Positions 23,400 through 33,516 of a stretch of 35,642 bases of DNA are shown here, piece by piece (within the stretch, counting starts at the first letter, position 1; the number at the start of each line of letters is the position of its first letter). The position numbers were made by a program, and so were the translations under genes. Source of the DNA: Lentisphaeria bacterium. Lineage in GTDB: Bacteria; Verrucomicrobiota; Lentisphaeria; Oligosphaerales; Oligosphaeraceae. The notes below the pieces were generated by a model. It was not told where the DNA came from. It searched no databases and saw only the letters and a list, made by a program, of their open reading frames with translations. The stretch lies in NCBI GenBank assembly GCA_016288215.1, contig JAEEYQ010000016.1, forward strand, positions 1 to 35,642, written 5' to 3'.

Positions 23400-25739
23400 C
23401 TAATCAACGGCCGGCGCCCCTTCCCGCATGAGGAAGATTTGGTCGACGTAGATTCGGCTGACCTCCTCCAGAGGACGGTTGGGTGGGCAGACCCAGATGT
23501 AGCCACCGCCGCCGCCAAAGCGGAACGGCTTGGTCTTGAACAACTTATAGGTTTTCCCCTTGCAGTCCTTCACAGAAACCGTGTGGAGGCTCTGTTCGCC
23601 TTCGTCCTTCCGTTCATGGTAGTTGCCGAAGGAGAAGGCATCGCCGTCCTCCGCGTTGCCTTCGCAGCGGGCCAGAATGCAGAGGGACCAGTACTGGTCG
23701 GCGGGGAAGTCATGGCATTTGGCCTGAATGGCCCATTGGGGATGGTTTCCAGCCAGGGTGGCGGCGCGGCCATCGGAGGCGGCAGGGTCGTCCATCCAGC
23801 TGGCCCAATTCCCTTCGCCATACAGAATGAAGCTGTTCTTTCGGACCACGTCAAAGCGGTCGGGAGCGATTCCGATGCAGGCTTCGGGGACGTAGGCAGG
23901 GGCTCGGAGCTGGTCGATGAGGCCTTGGGTGAAGGTGCCGATGGTGGCTCCTTCGCTGATGAATTGGTTGTTCCATTTGGCGTTGAGGGCGTGGTATTCC
24001 TCCGCCAGTTGGAGGGCGTTGGGCAGGAGGAAATCCTCTGGAGTCGGCTCGCCGCCTTGGAAATGGAGGCGGGTGGCGGTGGCGATGTGTCGGTTCAGGG
24101 CCATGAGCACCAGCGGCATGCGTTCACGACGGACGCGGGCCGTGAGCTCCTCGTTGTCGGCGACGGCGGCCAGGGCCTTGTCAAATAATGATAACCCATT
24201 TTCTATCAATGATTTAGATGCAAAATCGGCTGGCACGGCACTGCCGAAGGAAAGGGTGGAGTCGCTGTTGGCGGCGGTTGCCTGCATTCGATCCGCATAG
24301 GCCAGCAGGAACGGGCCGGCCGCGCCGTAATAGCCGTTGAAGAACTCCATTGCCAAGTCCCGCTCCTTCAGCTGGGGGTTCCACAGCAGATGGGCGATGA
24401 TCCATGCGCGGGGGCGGACGAAATCGCCGGTGGTCGTGTACAAGTCTCCTTGCTGGAACGTTCCAACCATATGATGATCAATAAGATAGCGAATGTCGCG
24501 GTCATGGTGGCCATAGCTGGGGTAGGGAATGAGATAGTTGCCGTAGTTGGCCAGATACTGCCATATGTAGAGTTTCGGGGCAATGGCACTCCATTCGTTA
24601 ATTTCTTGGCGCGCAGCAACTTGGATGTCCCGTGAGCCGTTTTCGATGGCGTGGGCGCAGTCCAGGGCGAGGCAAAGGCGGATCACCACATTGTGGCGGG
24701 GGCGGATTTTCTTCGGTGGCTTGCGGGTGTACGAATAGGCTAACGTCTCCACCAAAAAGTTGGGATACTTCTCTTCGATGGCGGCGGCCACCTTGTTCAC
24801 GAAGTAGATGAGGGGGCCGGACTCGGAGTCGTTCTCCTGCACAAGTTTTTGGCATTCAGCACATTGGCAAGCGCCGCAGAAATAGGCGTCGTTTTGGGAG
24901 ACGGAAATCATGCCGGCCTTGGGGTCGGCGGCGATGCGCTCCAGGCAGACTTTGATGAACTCCTGCGTCATCTCTTCGTTGGTGAGGCAGAGCTGGTAGT
25001 TGAGGTCGTCCGTGCCATGGCGCTCACCTTCATAGAGCGAAAACCACTCCGGATGGTCGGCGAAGTATTTGCTGGCCGGCATGAACTGAGAGAAGGTGTG
25101 GCAGAAGCCGATGATGGAGGTGTGGCCGCCGTAGGCCGGAGATGTGTTGGCGAAATGGCCGTTGTTCTTCAGTCGCGCGGAAAAGACGTCTGCGTAGGCG
25201 TCTTTGTAGTGGGTCTCCCGACAGAAGAGCACAGGCGAATAGCGCACATGAAGCTCGGGCACCGTCAGATTTGGCTTTTGGGGTATCGTCTGTTCGGTGG
25301 AGGTCCACCAGCGGACGCCAATCTGTTCTTCCAGAAAGGTATAGACGGCGTAGAGGGTGCCGCGAATGGGCTCGCCGGCCAGATAGAGGAGGTCGCCCTT
25401 GCTCTCCATGACGATTGTGTCCGCCGGCAGTTCAGCCAGCCGGAGTTCGGGGAAGGCGGCGGCGATGGCGGCGGTCGCTCCCACGTAGATGGCCTTGGGA
25501 GCCGTTTCGGGGGCGGCTTGCCCCTCATGGCGGATGGGCAGTTTCGCGCCGATGACGAGAGCCAGATGCTCCGCCAGCTCGCGGGCGGCGGTCTGTTCCA
25601 CGTCAGTTGGCACCGCCGGAAGCACGATGCCATAGTCCGATTTGCCGTTCACGCCGAGGCGGAGGTCGCGGCCGGCCAATCCTGCCGCAAGGCTCAATGC
25701 CATCAGCGTCATGCGCCATGCGTTTCGTGTGTATGTCAT
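23400..25739 (-). CDS. Secreted DUF4838 domain protein, putative glycoside hydrolase
   Basis: The 779-residue protein has a short signal-like N-terminus (MTLMALSLAAGLAG). Residues ~30-165 form the alpha/beta domain found in front of many hexosaminidases and alpha-glucuronidases (TAARELAEHLALVIG; GTLYAVYTFLEEQIGVRWW). The middle (~170-450) is DUF4838, with segments such as NYQLCLTNEEM and a CGACQCAEC cysteine motif, a fold related to alpha-glucuronidase TIM barrels. A C-terminal beta-rich domain (~600-779) may bind sugar. Function is unproven; family context suggests glycan breakdown. A GGAG ribosome-binding site precedes the start. It follows a Gfo/Idh/MocA gene on the same strand. Confidence 0.8.
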   Translation of the reverse strand: MTYTRNAWRMTLMALSLAAGLAGRDLRLGVNGKSDYGIVLPAVPTDVEQTAARELAEHLALVIGAKLPIRHEGQAAPETAPKAIYVGATAAIAAAFPELRLAELPADTIVMESKGDLLYLAGEPIRGTLYAVYTFLEEQIGVRWWTSTEQTIPQKPNLTVPELHVRYSPVLFCRETHYKDAYADVFSARLKNNGHFANTSPAYGGHTSIIGFCHTFSQFMPASKYFADHPEWFSLYEGERHGTDDLNYQLCLTNEEMTQEFIKVCLERIAADPKAGMISVSQNDAYFCGACQCAECQKLVQENDSESGPLIYFVNKVAAAIEEKYPNFLVETLAYSYTRKPPKKIRPRHNVVIRLCLALDCAHAIENGSRDIQVAARQEINEWSAIAPKLYIWQYLANYGNYLIPYPSYGHHDRDIRYLIDHHMVGTFQQGDLYTTTGDFVRPRAWIIAHLLWNPQLKERDLAMEFFNGYYGAAGPFLLAYADRMQATAANSDSTLSFGSAVPADFASKSLIENGLSLFDKALAAVADNEELTARVRRERMPLVLMALNRHIATATRLHFQGGEPTPEDFLLPNALQLAEEYHALNAKWNNQFISEGATIGTFTQGLIDQLRAPAYVPEACIGIAPDRFDVVRKNSFILYGEGNWASWMDDPAASDGRAATLAGNHPQWAIQAKCHDFPADQYWSLCILARCEGNAEDGDAFSFGNYHERKDEGEQSLHTVSVKDCKGKTYKLFKTKPFRFGGGGGYIWVCPPNRPLEEVSRIYVDQIFLMREGAPAVD

Positions 25740-25759
25740 AGTATGGTCTCCGTTGGAAG

Positions 25760-25822
25760 GCTAGCTAGAACTCGAGCTCTAGAAGATGAACAGTTAACTC
25801 CTAATTCCTAATTACTAATTGC
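25760..25822 (+). repeat. Composite 9-mer/7-mer repeat, copy G
   Basis: CTAGCTAGAACTCGAGCTCTAGAAGAT is followed by TAACTCCTAATTCCTAATTACTAATT on the + strand. The order is 9-mers, then 7-mers. It fills the gap between two minus-strand genes. Confidence 0.8.
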
Positions 25823-27154
<1,332 letters not shown>

Positions 27155-27173
27155 GTTGGACCCTTTCTGAAGA

Positions 27174-27280
27174 GAATTAGGAATTAGGAATTAGGAATTA
27201 GGAATTTGGAGTTAGGAATTAGGAATTTGGAGTTAGAAATTGGGAATTTGGAATTCTTCTAGAGCCTCTATATCTAGCTA
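27174..27280 (-). repeat. Composite 9-mer/7-mer repeat, copy H
   Basis: Read on the minus strand, a short CTAGCTAGATATAGAGGCTCTAGA block is followed by many TAATTCC/CAATTTC 7-mers (about ten, some degenerate). It fills the whole gap between hrpB and the oxidoreductase. Confidence 0.8.
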
Positions 27281-27290
27281 GGGCATTGAT

Positions 27291-29846
27291 TTACAACCAC
27301 TTATGTTTTGGATAGCGACGGGAGAGCTCAGAGCGGAGCTTGGGGTAGTGGACTTCCCAAAAGCGGGGGAGGTCGTCCGTGATCTGCACGGTGCGCTGAT
27401 TGGGGGCAAGGATGTCCATGAGGACGGGAACGCGGCCATTGGCGACGGTCAGCCGCTGTTTGACGTCGTACAGGTCCTGAATGCGGGCCCTTCCCTTTGG
27501 CGGAAGACCGGGGGTGTATTCGATTTTCATGCGGCGGCCGTTGGGAAGCAGAATCCACGGGGGCGCCATGGTGTCCACAAAGCGTTGGTCTCCATGGGTT
27601 AACAAGCCGCGGGCCGCATCAAGGCAATTCTTCGCCTTGACGCCCCGATAGGTTGTTTCCCCTTGGCAGAGAGCAAGATAGACCTTCATGCGGTCCGCCT
27701 CGTCATAGGAGGGCAGGGGGTGGTCCGGACAGGCGGCGGCCAGCCAGCGGACCCGACTGATCCACTGTTCCACGGTGTTGTCCCAGTTGGGGAGGTTGAG
27801 ATGACCGTCGGCGATGCGTTGAGCGAGAATTTGGGCTGCCTTTTCGGGGGCCACATCCTGTCCGGTCTTTTCCTCCAGCGGCAGATCCAGACAGGAGAGG
27901 GTGCGTTTGCGGGTGACCAGCTGGCGCTTTTCGTCCCACAGGGTCTCATCCAAATCCTGCCATTGGTTTGGAAAGAGCTCCCACAGCCATTCCTCCTGAA
28001 CGCCGCTGGCGAGAGAGAGCAGGAGGCGGGAGGTTTGGCGGCCCGTGCCGGCCACTTCGCGGATTTCCACCGTGATGAAAAGGTTTTCGTCACGCACCAC
28101 GCTGTTGCGGTCCAGCTCGCCGTGGCGTCCCTCCGACAACAGACAGGCGAGGGAGCTTTGGTCCTTGCGGCGGGCGAGGCGGTCGGGAAAGGCCATCAGC
28201 AGGGTCTTGAGGAAAGGGATTGTGTCGTCCGACTGGTCTTTGGTGTTCCAACCGAGACGGCGTGCCTGCTCCCGATAGGTGGAGACATCGTTCCAGATGT
28301 CTCTGGCGGCACCGGCGTGGATGCCCATGCGGCGGCAGCATTCCAGATCGAAGCGGGCGTCCCGTGCCTCCTGCAGCAGGGCAATGGCGGAGAGGAAGTC
28401 GGATTCGGGGGCGTTGGCGTGGCGTTGGGACTGGCGGGCATCATTACGGCCCTGTTTCATGGTGGCGCGGTCGGCGGTGGAGGCGGTCATGAGGGGACGT
28501 TCGTTCAGAAGTCCCGCTGCCAGAGCGGCTTTGGTGAAGCAACCATCGCGGGAGCCCAGCCAGATGAGCAGGGCGAGCCGCGGATGGGCGGGCATGGCGG
28601 AGAGGGTACGGCCCAATTCCGTCACGCGGCCGTCTTCCGATTGGAGGATGCCCAGCTGGCGGAGCAGTTTGCCGGCGGCGGCCAGCGGCGCGGGGGGCGG
28701 CGGCTCCAGCCAGGGGAAGGCGGCGGGGTCGTTGTAGCCGAGACAGCTCAAGGTCAGCAGGGCCTCCGCCAAATCGATGCGTTGGATTTCAGGAATGCTG
28801 TGGGGCGGGCGGGATTGCTGCTCCAGGCCGGACCACAGCCGCTGGCAGGAGCCGGGAGCCTCCCGTCCAGCCCGGCCGGCCCGCTGGTCGGCGGAGTCCC
28901 GCGCGATGGGTCGGGTCTCCAGAGAGTTGACGCCGCGGAAGGCGTCATAGTGGTTCACGCGAGCCAGACCGCTGTCGATGACATGGCGAATGCCGGGGAT
29001 GGTCAGCGAAGTCTCCGCGATGTTGGTGGCGATGATGACCTTGCGGTTGGCGGAGGGGTCCATGACCTTTCGTTGCTCCTCCGGCGGCATCTCGCCATAC
29101 AGCATCAGGATGTCCAGCTTCTCGGAGGTGGAGAGATGGCGGAACTCCTCCGCCGTCGCGCGGATTTCATAGCCGCCGGGCATGAAGACCAACACGTCTC
29201 CGGGGACGTCGGCGCAGAGGATGCTGCGCAGGGCGGCGGTGGCGGCGGCGAACAGCGTTTTCCCTTGCGGCACAGGACGATAGCCAATCTCCACAGGATA
29301 CAGGCGCCCTTCGGTCCGCAGAATGGGACAGCCGTTGAGATAGGCGGAAAGCGCCTCCGCGTCCAATGTGGCGGACATGACCAGAATCTGCAGATCGGGC
29401 CGTTTGGTGGCCTTGAGGACTTTGGCCATGGCCAGTCCCAAATCGCTGTGCAGGTTCCGCTCGTGAAACTCGTCGAACAGCACGGCGCCCACGCCGTCAA
29501 GGGCGGGGTTGGTCAACAACAGCCGCGTGAAGATGCCCTCTGTGATGTAGACGATGCGGGATTTGGCGGAAACGGCCTTCTCGAAGCGAGTCTGATAGCC
29601 AATCTCCTCTCCGGGGGCGCAGCCCCATTCGGCGGCGACCCGCTCCGCCAGCATCCGCGCCGCCAGCCGACGGGGCTGAAGCACCAGAACCCGCTTCCCG
29701 TCAGGGACATGCGGCAACACCATGCGAGGAACCCACGTGGACTTTCCAGAGCCCGTGGGGGCGCTGATGACCGCACAACCATGCTCCAGGACGGCGCGGT
29801 CCAACGCCTCCTGGATGGCGAAGACGGGAAGGGGAGGGTGGGGCAT
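27291..29846 (-). CDS. hrpB: ATP-dependent RNA helicase HrpB
   Basis: The ~851-residue DEAH-box helicase of the HrpB family is cytoplasmic. It has Walker A GSGKST (32-37), DEFH at 125-128, SAT at 158-160 and QRAGRAGR near 320, followed by the helicase-associated and HrpB C-terminal domains. Length is close to E. coli HrpB (~810). Function is RNA-related but not well defined in bacteria. An in-frame ATG nine codons upstream exists, but the start at 29846 overlaps the potD stop as TGATG, a classic translational coupling. It is therefore co-expressed with potD, an odd partnership. Confidence 0.93.
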   Translation of the reverse strand: MPHPPLPVFAIQEALDRAVLEHGCAVISAPTGSGKSTWVPRMVLPHVPDGKRVLVLQPRRLAARMLAERVAAEWGCAPGEEIGYQTRFEKAVSAKSRIVYITEGIFTRLLLTNPALDGVGAVLFDEFHERNLHSDLGLAMAKVLKATKRPDLQILVMSATLDAEALSAYLNGCPILRTEGRLYPVEIGYRPVPQGKTLFAAATAALRSILCADVPGDVLVFMPGGYEIRATAEEFRHLSTSEKLDILMLYGEMPPEEQRKVMDPSANRKVIIATNIAETSLTIPGIRHVIDSGLARVNHYDAFRGVNSLETRPIARDSADQRAGRAGREAPGSCQRLWSGLEQQSRPPHSIPEIQRIDLAEALLTLSCLGYNDPAAFPWLEPPPPAPLAAAGKLLRQLGILQSEDGRVTELGRTLSAMPAHPRLALLIWLGSRDGCFTKAALAAGLLNERPLMTASTADRATMKQGRNDARQSQRHANAPESDFLSAIALLQEARDARFDLECCRRMGIHAGAARDIWNDVSTYREQARRLGWNTKDQSDDTIPFLKTLLMAFPDRLARRKDQSSLACLLSEGRHGELDRNSVVRDENLFITVEIREVAGTGRQTSRLLLSLASGVQEEWLWELFPNQWQDLDETLWDEKRQLVTRKRTLSCLDLPLEEKTGQDVAPEKAAQILAQRIADGHLNLPNWDNTVEQWISRVRWLAAACPDHPLPSYDEADRMKVYLALCQGETTYRGVKAKNCLDAARGLLTHGDQRFVDTMAPPWILLPNGRRMKIEYTPGLPPKGRARIQDLYDVKQRLTVANGRVPVLMDILAPNQRTVQITDDLPRFWEVHYPKLRSELSRRYPKHKWL

Positions 29847-30880
29847 CAGTGGGCCGCTTTGATCTCTTCCCAAATCTTCGTGTATTTGGAGATGTTGTCC
29901 CCCAAGTCCTTCATGATGCGGGAGCGGGCAAGGATTTCGGGGTCGATGAAGACCGCCTCGTTGCTGCGGATTTCTTCGCTAAGCCCTTCATAGGAGGCTT
30001 TGTTGGGACAGAGATAGAAGGTGTATTCTGTGTTGATGACGGCGATGTCCGGTCGATGGAGGAAATTGATGAAGGCATGGGCCAGTTCGGGGTTGGGGGC
30101 GGTGCGGGGGATGCACAGCATATCCGTGGAAAGCATGCAGCCTTCTTTGGGAATGGCGAATTTCAGGTTGTCGGTCTCGTCAATGACCTGCATCAAGTCG
30201 CCCGAATAGCCCATGACCAGCTGGAACTCTCCGGAGGCCAGGCCGTTCTTGTATTGCTCGTTCTCGAATTTGGCCACGTTGCGGGTCCATGTGAGCACCT
30301 TGGCCTTTGCCTTCTCCAAATCCGCCTCGTCGGTGGTGTTGGGGTCCAGGTTGAGCATGTAGAGGGCGGCGCCGATGACTTCACGATAGTCATCCAAAAC
30401 CGTCATGCGGCCTTTGTATTCGGACTTGGCGAACATCTCCCACGTGGGCTCGAAGTCCTTCACCTTGTTGGCGTCATAGCCGATGCCCGTGTAGCTCAGC
30501 ATGTAGGGGATGGCGTAGGTGCATTCGGGATCCGGAAGCATCTGCACCACAGCGGGATCCAGATTCTTGAAATTGTCCAGCTTGGCCTTGTCCAGCTCGA
30601 GGAGCGTGTTGTCGCGGACCAGCGGCGGGATGATGTAGTGGCTGGGGACCAGCACGTCGTAGCCGCTGGCGCCGGCCTGCAGCTTGGCCAAAAGGGCCTC
30701 GTTGGAGTCAAAGGTGTCGTATTGGACGCGGCAATTAAATTCCTTCTCGAACATCTCGATGGCCTCGGGGCTGAAATAGTCCGCCCAGCTGTACAGATGA
30801 AGGACCGGTTTTCTCTTGCCGCAGCCGGAAAGCAGGGCGATGACGAGGACGAAGGCGAAAAACAGACTTTTCTTTCCCAT
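29846..30880 (-). CDS. potD: Spermidine/putrescine-binding lipoprotein PotD
   Basis: The ~344-residue type 2 periplasmic binding protein has a lipoprotein signal ending LLSGC (Cys20). The mature part begins with the PotD/PotF-type pattern LHLYSWADYFSPE and contains YTGIGYD and a GYSGDLMQ segment, as in polyamine-binding proteins that feed the PotABC importer. The start at 30880 is chosen for the signal peptide and the strong AAAGGAG ribosome-binding site eight bases upstream; the frame is open 23 codons further. No permease or ATPase gene is adjacent, since the next gene is hrpB (TGATG overlap), so the transporter must be encoded elsewhere. Confidence 0.92.
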   Translation of the reverse strand: MGKKSLFFAFVLVIALLSGCGKRKPVLHLYSWADYFSPEAIEMFEKEFNCRVQYDTFDSNEALLAKLQAGASGYDVLVPSHYIIPPLVRDNTLLELDKAKLDNFKNLDPAVVQMLPDPECTYAIPYMLSYTGIGYDANKVKDFEPTWEMFAKSEYKGRMTVLDDYREVIGAALYMLNLDPNTTDEADLEKAKAKVLTWTRNVAKFENEQYKNGLASGEFQLVMGYSGDLMQVIDETDNLKFAIPKEGCMLSTDMLCIPRTAPNPELAHAFINFLHRPDIAVINTEYTFYLCPNKASYEGLSEEIRSNEAVFIDPEILARSRIMKDLGDNISKYTKIWEEIKAAH

Positions 30881-30993
30881 GGCGATGTACTCCTTTTGAC
30901 AATGGGGTGGAACCGACGGCCGGATAAGACGAGATGTTCGATGAGGCAAACGGCATGGTCATGCCGGCACAGGAAAGCCCGACCGTCACTATT

Positions 30994-31021
30994 ACTATAA
31001 AAAAACTGCCGTAAAAATCAA
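30994..31021 (-). promoter_or_regulatory. Candidate sigma-70 promoter for potD-hrpB
   Basis: On the minus strand TTGATT (31021-31016) and TATAGT (30999-30994) are 16 bases apart, about 115 bases before the potD start. This is the only promoter-like pair I see in the gap between potD and the RHS remnant. Confidence 0.4.
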
Positions 31022-31035
31022 GAAGACAACCTGCA

Positions 31036-31389
31036 TTATTCCAGAGGCAGGCCATTGTCCAACTCGGATTGCAAACGCCCCGTGTCCAGCTCCTCCCCAC
31101 ACTTGAAGCCGTCGTAGACGTACAAGGTCTTGGATGTCAGCGTGTTGCCGCTGTAGACGCACTTCTCCACGCGGCGGCCCATGTAGTCGTAGGTGAAGGT
31201 CAAGCGGTCGCCGCCCTTATAGGTCTCGACCATGCGGTTCTCGCCGTTCCAGACCTGCGTCCAGCCGCTGGTCCCGTCCACGGGGCGATAGGTCATGGAG
31301 CCGTCCAGGTCATAGGCGAAGGAGAGGTTGACATTGTTCTCCATGGCTGACGTGTAGGGGGTGAGATTTTGGGAAGAATTTGTTTTCAC
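31036..31389 (-). pseudogene. Truncated RHS core fragment (module 1)
   Basis: Up to 117 codons are open from a GTG that overlaps the stop of the preceding gene. Residues ~14-97 are almost identical to the RHS core of module 2 (YDLDGSMTYRPVD; WTQVWNGENRMVETYKGG; YDYMGRRVEKCVY), and the DNA is strongly similar over 31085-31345. After YDGFKCGEELD the homology stops and the frame ends within about 16 codons. The rest of the core, the DPxGxxGG-like region and any toxin tip are missing. It is read as the remnant of an RHS module left by recombination or deletion, not a working gene. Confidence 0.8.
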
Positions 31390-32024
31390 ACTAATGCCAT
31401 TAATCTCTTAAAAGTGCACAAGTTATTAATCATTAAACGGGGAAATTTCTCCTTTAAAACGGATTCTACTTTGGAGGCTAGAGCCACCACTTCTTCATCT
31501 TCACCTAATATAATAGGATGTATCAGATAAGATTTACGACGAAAGCTTAATCCCCAAAAATCAACTGGATGGGTAAGATAGACGGTAAATCCACTGTCAC
31601 CATGGTTGAAGACAGGCTCAATCGTTATTTCGCCATCAAACAGAAGACTTTTGTTTTTTGAGTTGTTTCTTCTTGTGGAAAAATAATATTCATTCCTTAC
31701 TATAAAAATACATGCATAATGACTTAAAATTGAGGAAAATAAAAATTGAATTATTTTTATTGGTATTCGAATTAAAAGAATCTGTAATGAAACAAAAATA
31801 AGTATAAATATCTTACTATAGATTCCTTCACTGATTCCTTCACTCAAACATACATAGATCAAGGAGACAATTGCAAAAATCAGAAATAGGAAATACAATA
31901 AGACAATAATCAACAAGAAAACACTAAAAACCTTTTCAGCAACCTCAGGTTCTGTTTCCCGAAAAGCAACGGAATTGGACTTTATACTCATGTATATGCC
32001 CTTGTCTATATGCAATCTTGCCAT
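31386..32024 (-). CDS. Small membrane protein, candidate immunity to RHS module 2
   Basis: The 212-residue protein belongs to no family I recognise. Two strongly hydrophobic stretches (about 33-60 and 69-100) suggest two to four membrane helices, followed by a soluble C-terminal half (~105-212). The DNA is AT-rich, unlike the rest of the window. The ATG at 32024 has a strong AGGAGG ribosome-binding site that overlaps the end of the RHS gene, and only nine bases separate them, so translation is coupled to the toxin gene. That position is where immunity genes of RHS/CDI toxins are found. The assignment is by position only. Confidence 0.55.
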   Translation of the reverse strand: MARLHIDKGIYMSIKSNSVAFRETEPEVAEKVFSVFLLIIVLLYFLFLIFAIVSLIYVCLSEGISEGIYSKIFILIFVSLQILLIRIPIKIIQFLFSSILSHYACIFIVRNEYYFSTRRNNSKNKSLLFDGEITIEPVFNHGDSGFTVYLTHPVDFWGLSFRRKSYLIHPIILGEDEEVVALASKVESVLKEKFPRLMINNLCTFKRLMALV

Positions 32025-32033
32025 GGAGTCCTC

Positions 32034-33404
32034 CTATTTTCGGCAACAACAGCTGTTAGGGGATGAAGAGGAATTGCAGTATGATCTTAAAAGGGCAGCT
32101 CCTGGCAAAATTCCCAACTTAAAATTTCTGCCGTATGTGTCAGCAAAATTGTATGTTCTATTATATTTATTTGTGCCAAAATTCAAATATACATAATAGG
32201 AAAAGGCACAATCAACGGTTACTTCTCCATTACAAAGATTAATGCATAAATCACACCCCCCATCTGCTCCGACACCAAAACGCAATCTTGTAAATCGACC
32301 ATGATGATCACGAAAACCACTTTGTCTATAATCCGCCCTCCCAAAACCTTCTATTCGAAGGCATATTTTTGTTTCTGACAGTCCAAGACATTCAGAATAC
32401 TTGAATTTTGCAGTTCCACCACCTCTTGCACCGAATTCTATATATATGTTAAATCGGTTGAAAAATTTTTTTATTGATCTCCAACGTGGAGGTTGCCATT
32501 CTGCTGCAAGAAAAAGACCTCCTTCCAATTCCACAGGACATCTTTTTGAAGTCGCAAAAAAACGCCCAAAGAAACTCCATCCACTTGGGGTTTGAGGACC
32601 ATTTACTTCAAAAGATATAGCATCTAAACCCAGAGAATCATATAATTGTATAGGGCTGTTTTGGGTGAAGACATAAAGATTGGGTTCATTCTCTGTTTCT
32701 TCAATAGGATCTCTGCTCATCCATTTATTTATGAATGGATGATAGTCTCTAAACATATAGCAATACATATTTGTTTCTATATCACTTTGTTCTGAAGAAA
32801 ATGCAAAATTCTCAAATATACTTGTCACATTCTTTCCAAATGGTTGATAATCCAATTTGCCGTTTATGATTGAATCAGTATCTGTTACTTGCATAACGTT
32901 CTTGCTCCCATCACACAAATAAAAGCTACTCTCTCTTGAGTCTATGGTGGCGAGAATGACGTCGAGCCCGACGTCGAAGGGCTGCCAGGTGTGGCGCAGG
33001 GTGGCGGCGTTGTTGTCGAGGGCGTCCAGCTCCTCCACGCACTTGAAGCCATCATAGACGTACAAGGTCCTGGAGGTCAGGGTGTTATTGGAATAGACGC
33101 ACTTCTCGACTCTTCTCCCCATGTAGTCGTATTTGAAGGTCAGGCGGTCGCCGCCCTTATAGGTCTCCACCATGCGGTTCTCGCCGTTCCAGACCTGCGT
33201 CCAGCCGGTGGCCGCGTCCACGGGGCGGTAGGTCATGGAACCGTCCAGGTCGTAGGAAAACGAGAGATTGGCATTGTTTTCGGTGGCGGATGTGTACTGG
33301 TTCAGGCTGTTGGTCGTGTAGGTCCACGGCACGCCCGCCTCGCTGGCTGCGACGCGATTGCCGATTTGGTCGTATGTATATGAATCATAGTAAGTTACAT
33401 TCAT
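32034..33404 (-). CDS. Short RHS-repeat protein with variable Cys-rich tip (module 2)
   Basis: The 456-residue protein contains the last few YD repeats of an RHS core (residues ~1-190), the core-ending region with RDYHPFINKWMSRDPIEE and YDSLGL (to 260), and a unique 196-residue tip. The tip is rich in Cys and aromatic residues (for example GGCDLCINLCNGEV and a CCCRK end) and matches no toxin family I know. Full RHS proteins exceed 1000 residues, so this is an orphan C-terminal module. DNA changes sharply from GC-rich (33404-32940) to AT-rich (32940-32034). A GGAGG lies 13 bases before the ATG. Confidence 0.8.
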   Translation of the reverse strand: MNVTYYDSYTYDQIGNRVAASEAGVPWTYTTNSLNQYTSATENNANLSFSYDLDGSMTYRPVDAATGWTQVWNGENRMVETYKGGDRLTFKYDYMGRRVEKCVYSNNTLTSRTLYVYDGFKCVEELDALDNNAATLRHTWQPFDVGLDVILATIDSRESSFYLCDGSKNVMQVTDTDSIINGKLDYQPFGKNVTSIFENFAFSSEQSDIETNMYCYMFRDYHPFINKWMSRDPIEETENEPNLYVFTQNSPIQLYDSLGLDAISFEVNGPQTPSGWSFFGRFFATSKRCPVELEGGLFLAAEWQPPRWRSIKKFFNRFNIYIEFGARGGGTAKFKYSECLGLSETKICLRIEGFGRADYRQSGFRDHHGRFTRLRFGVGADGGCDLCINLCNGEVTVDCAFSYYVYLNFGTNKYNRTYNFADTYGRNFKLGILPGAALLRSYCNSSSSPNSCCCRK

Positions 33405-33432
33405 GTTTGAAGTGGCACCTCCTCTGATTTCA

Positions 33433-33480
33433 CAGCCCTAACGGGGCTGAATTACAGCCATGAGTATTGCCTTGCGGACA
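33433..33480 (+). repeat. CAGCCCC-type hairpin repeat, copy 3
   Basis: CAGCCCTAACGGGGCTG (33433-33449) is followed by GCCATG and GCCTTGC, the same order as at 16808. It sits in the gap before RHS module 2. Confidence 0.55.
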
Positions 33481-33516
33481 GGTTATGAATAGTTTGAATA
33501 ACACTTTTTTAAACAG

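Noticed and set aside
22778..23403. Short open frames in the inverted-repeat region
   Set aside because: They follow the palindromes on both strands and have no recognisable protein features.
27663..29993. 776-codon open frame opposite hrpB
   Set aside because: Gly/Ala-rich shadow of a clear helicase gene, with no family features.
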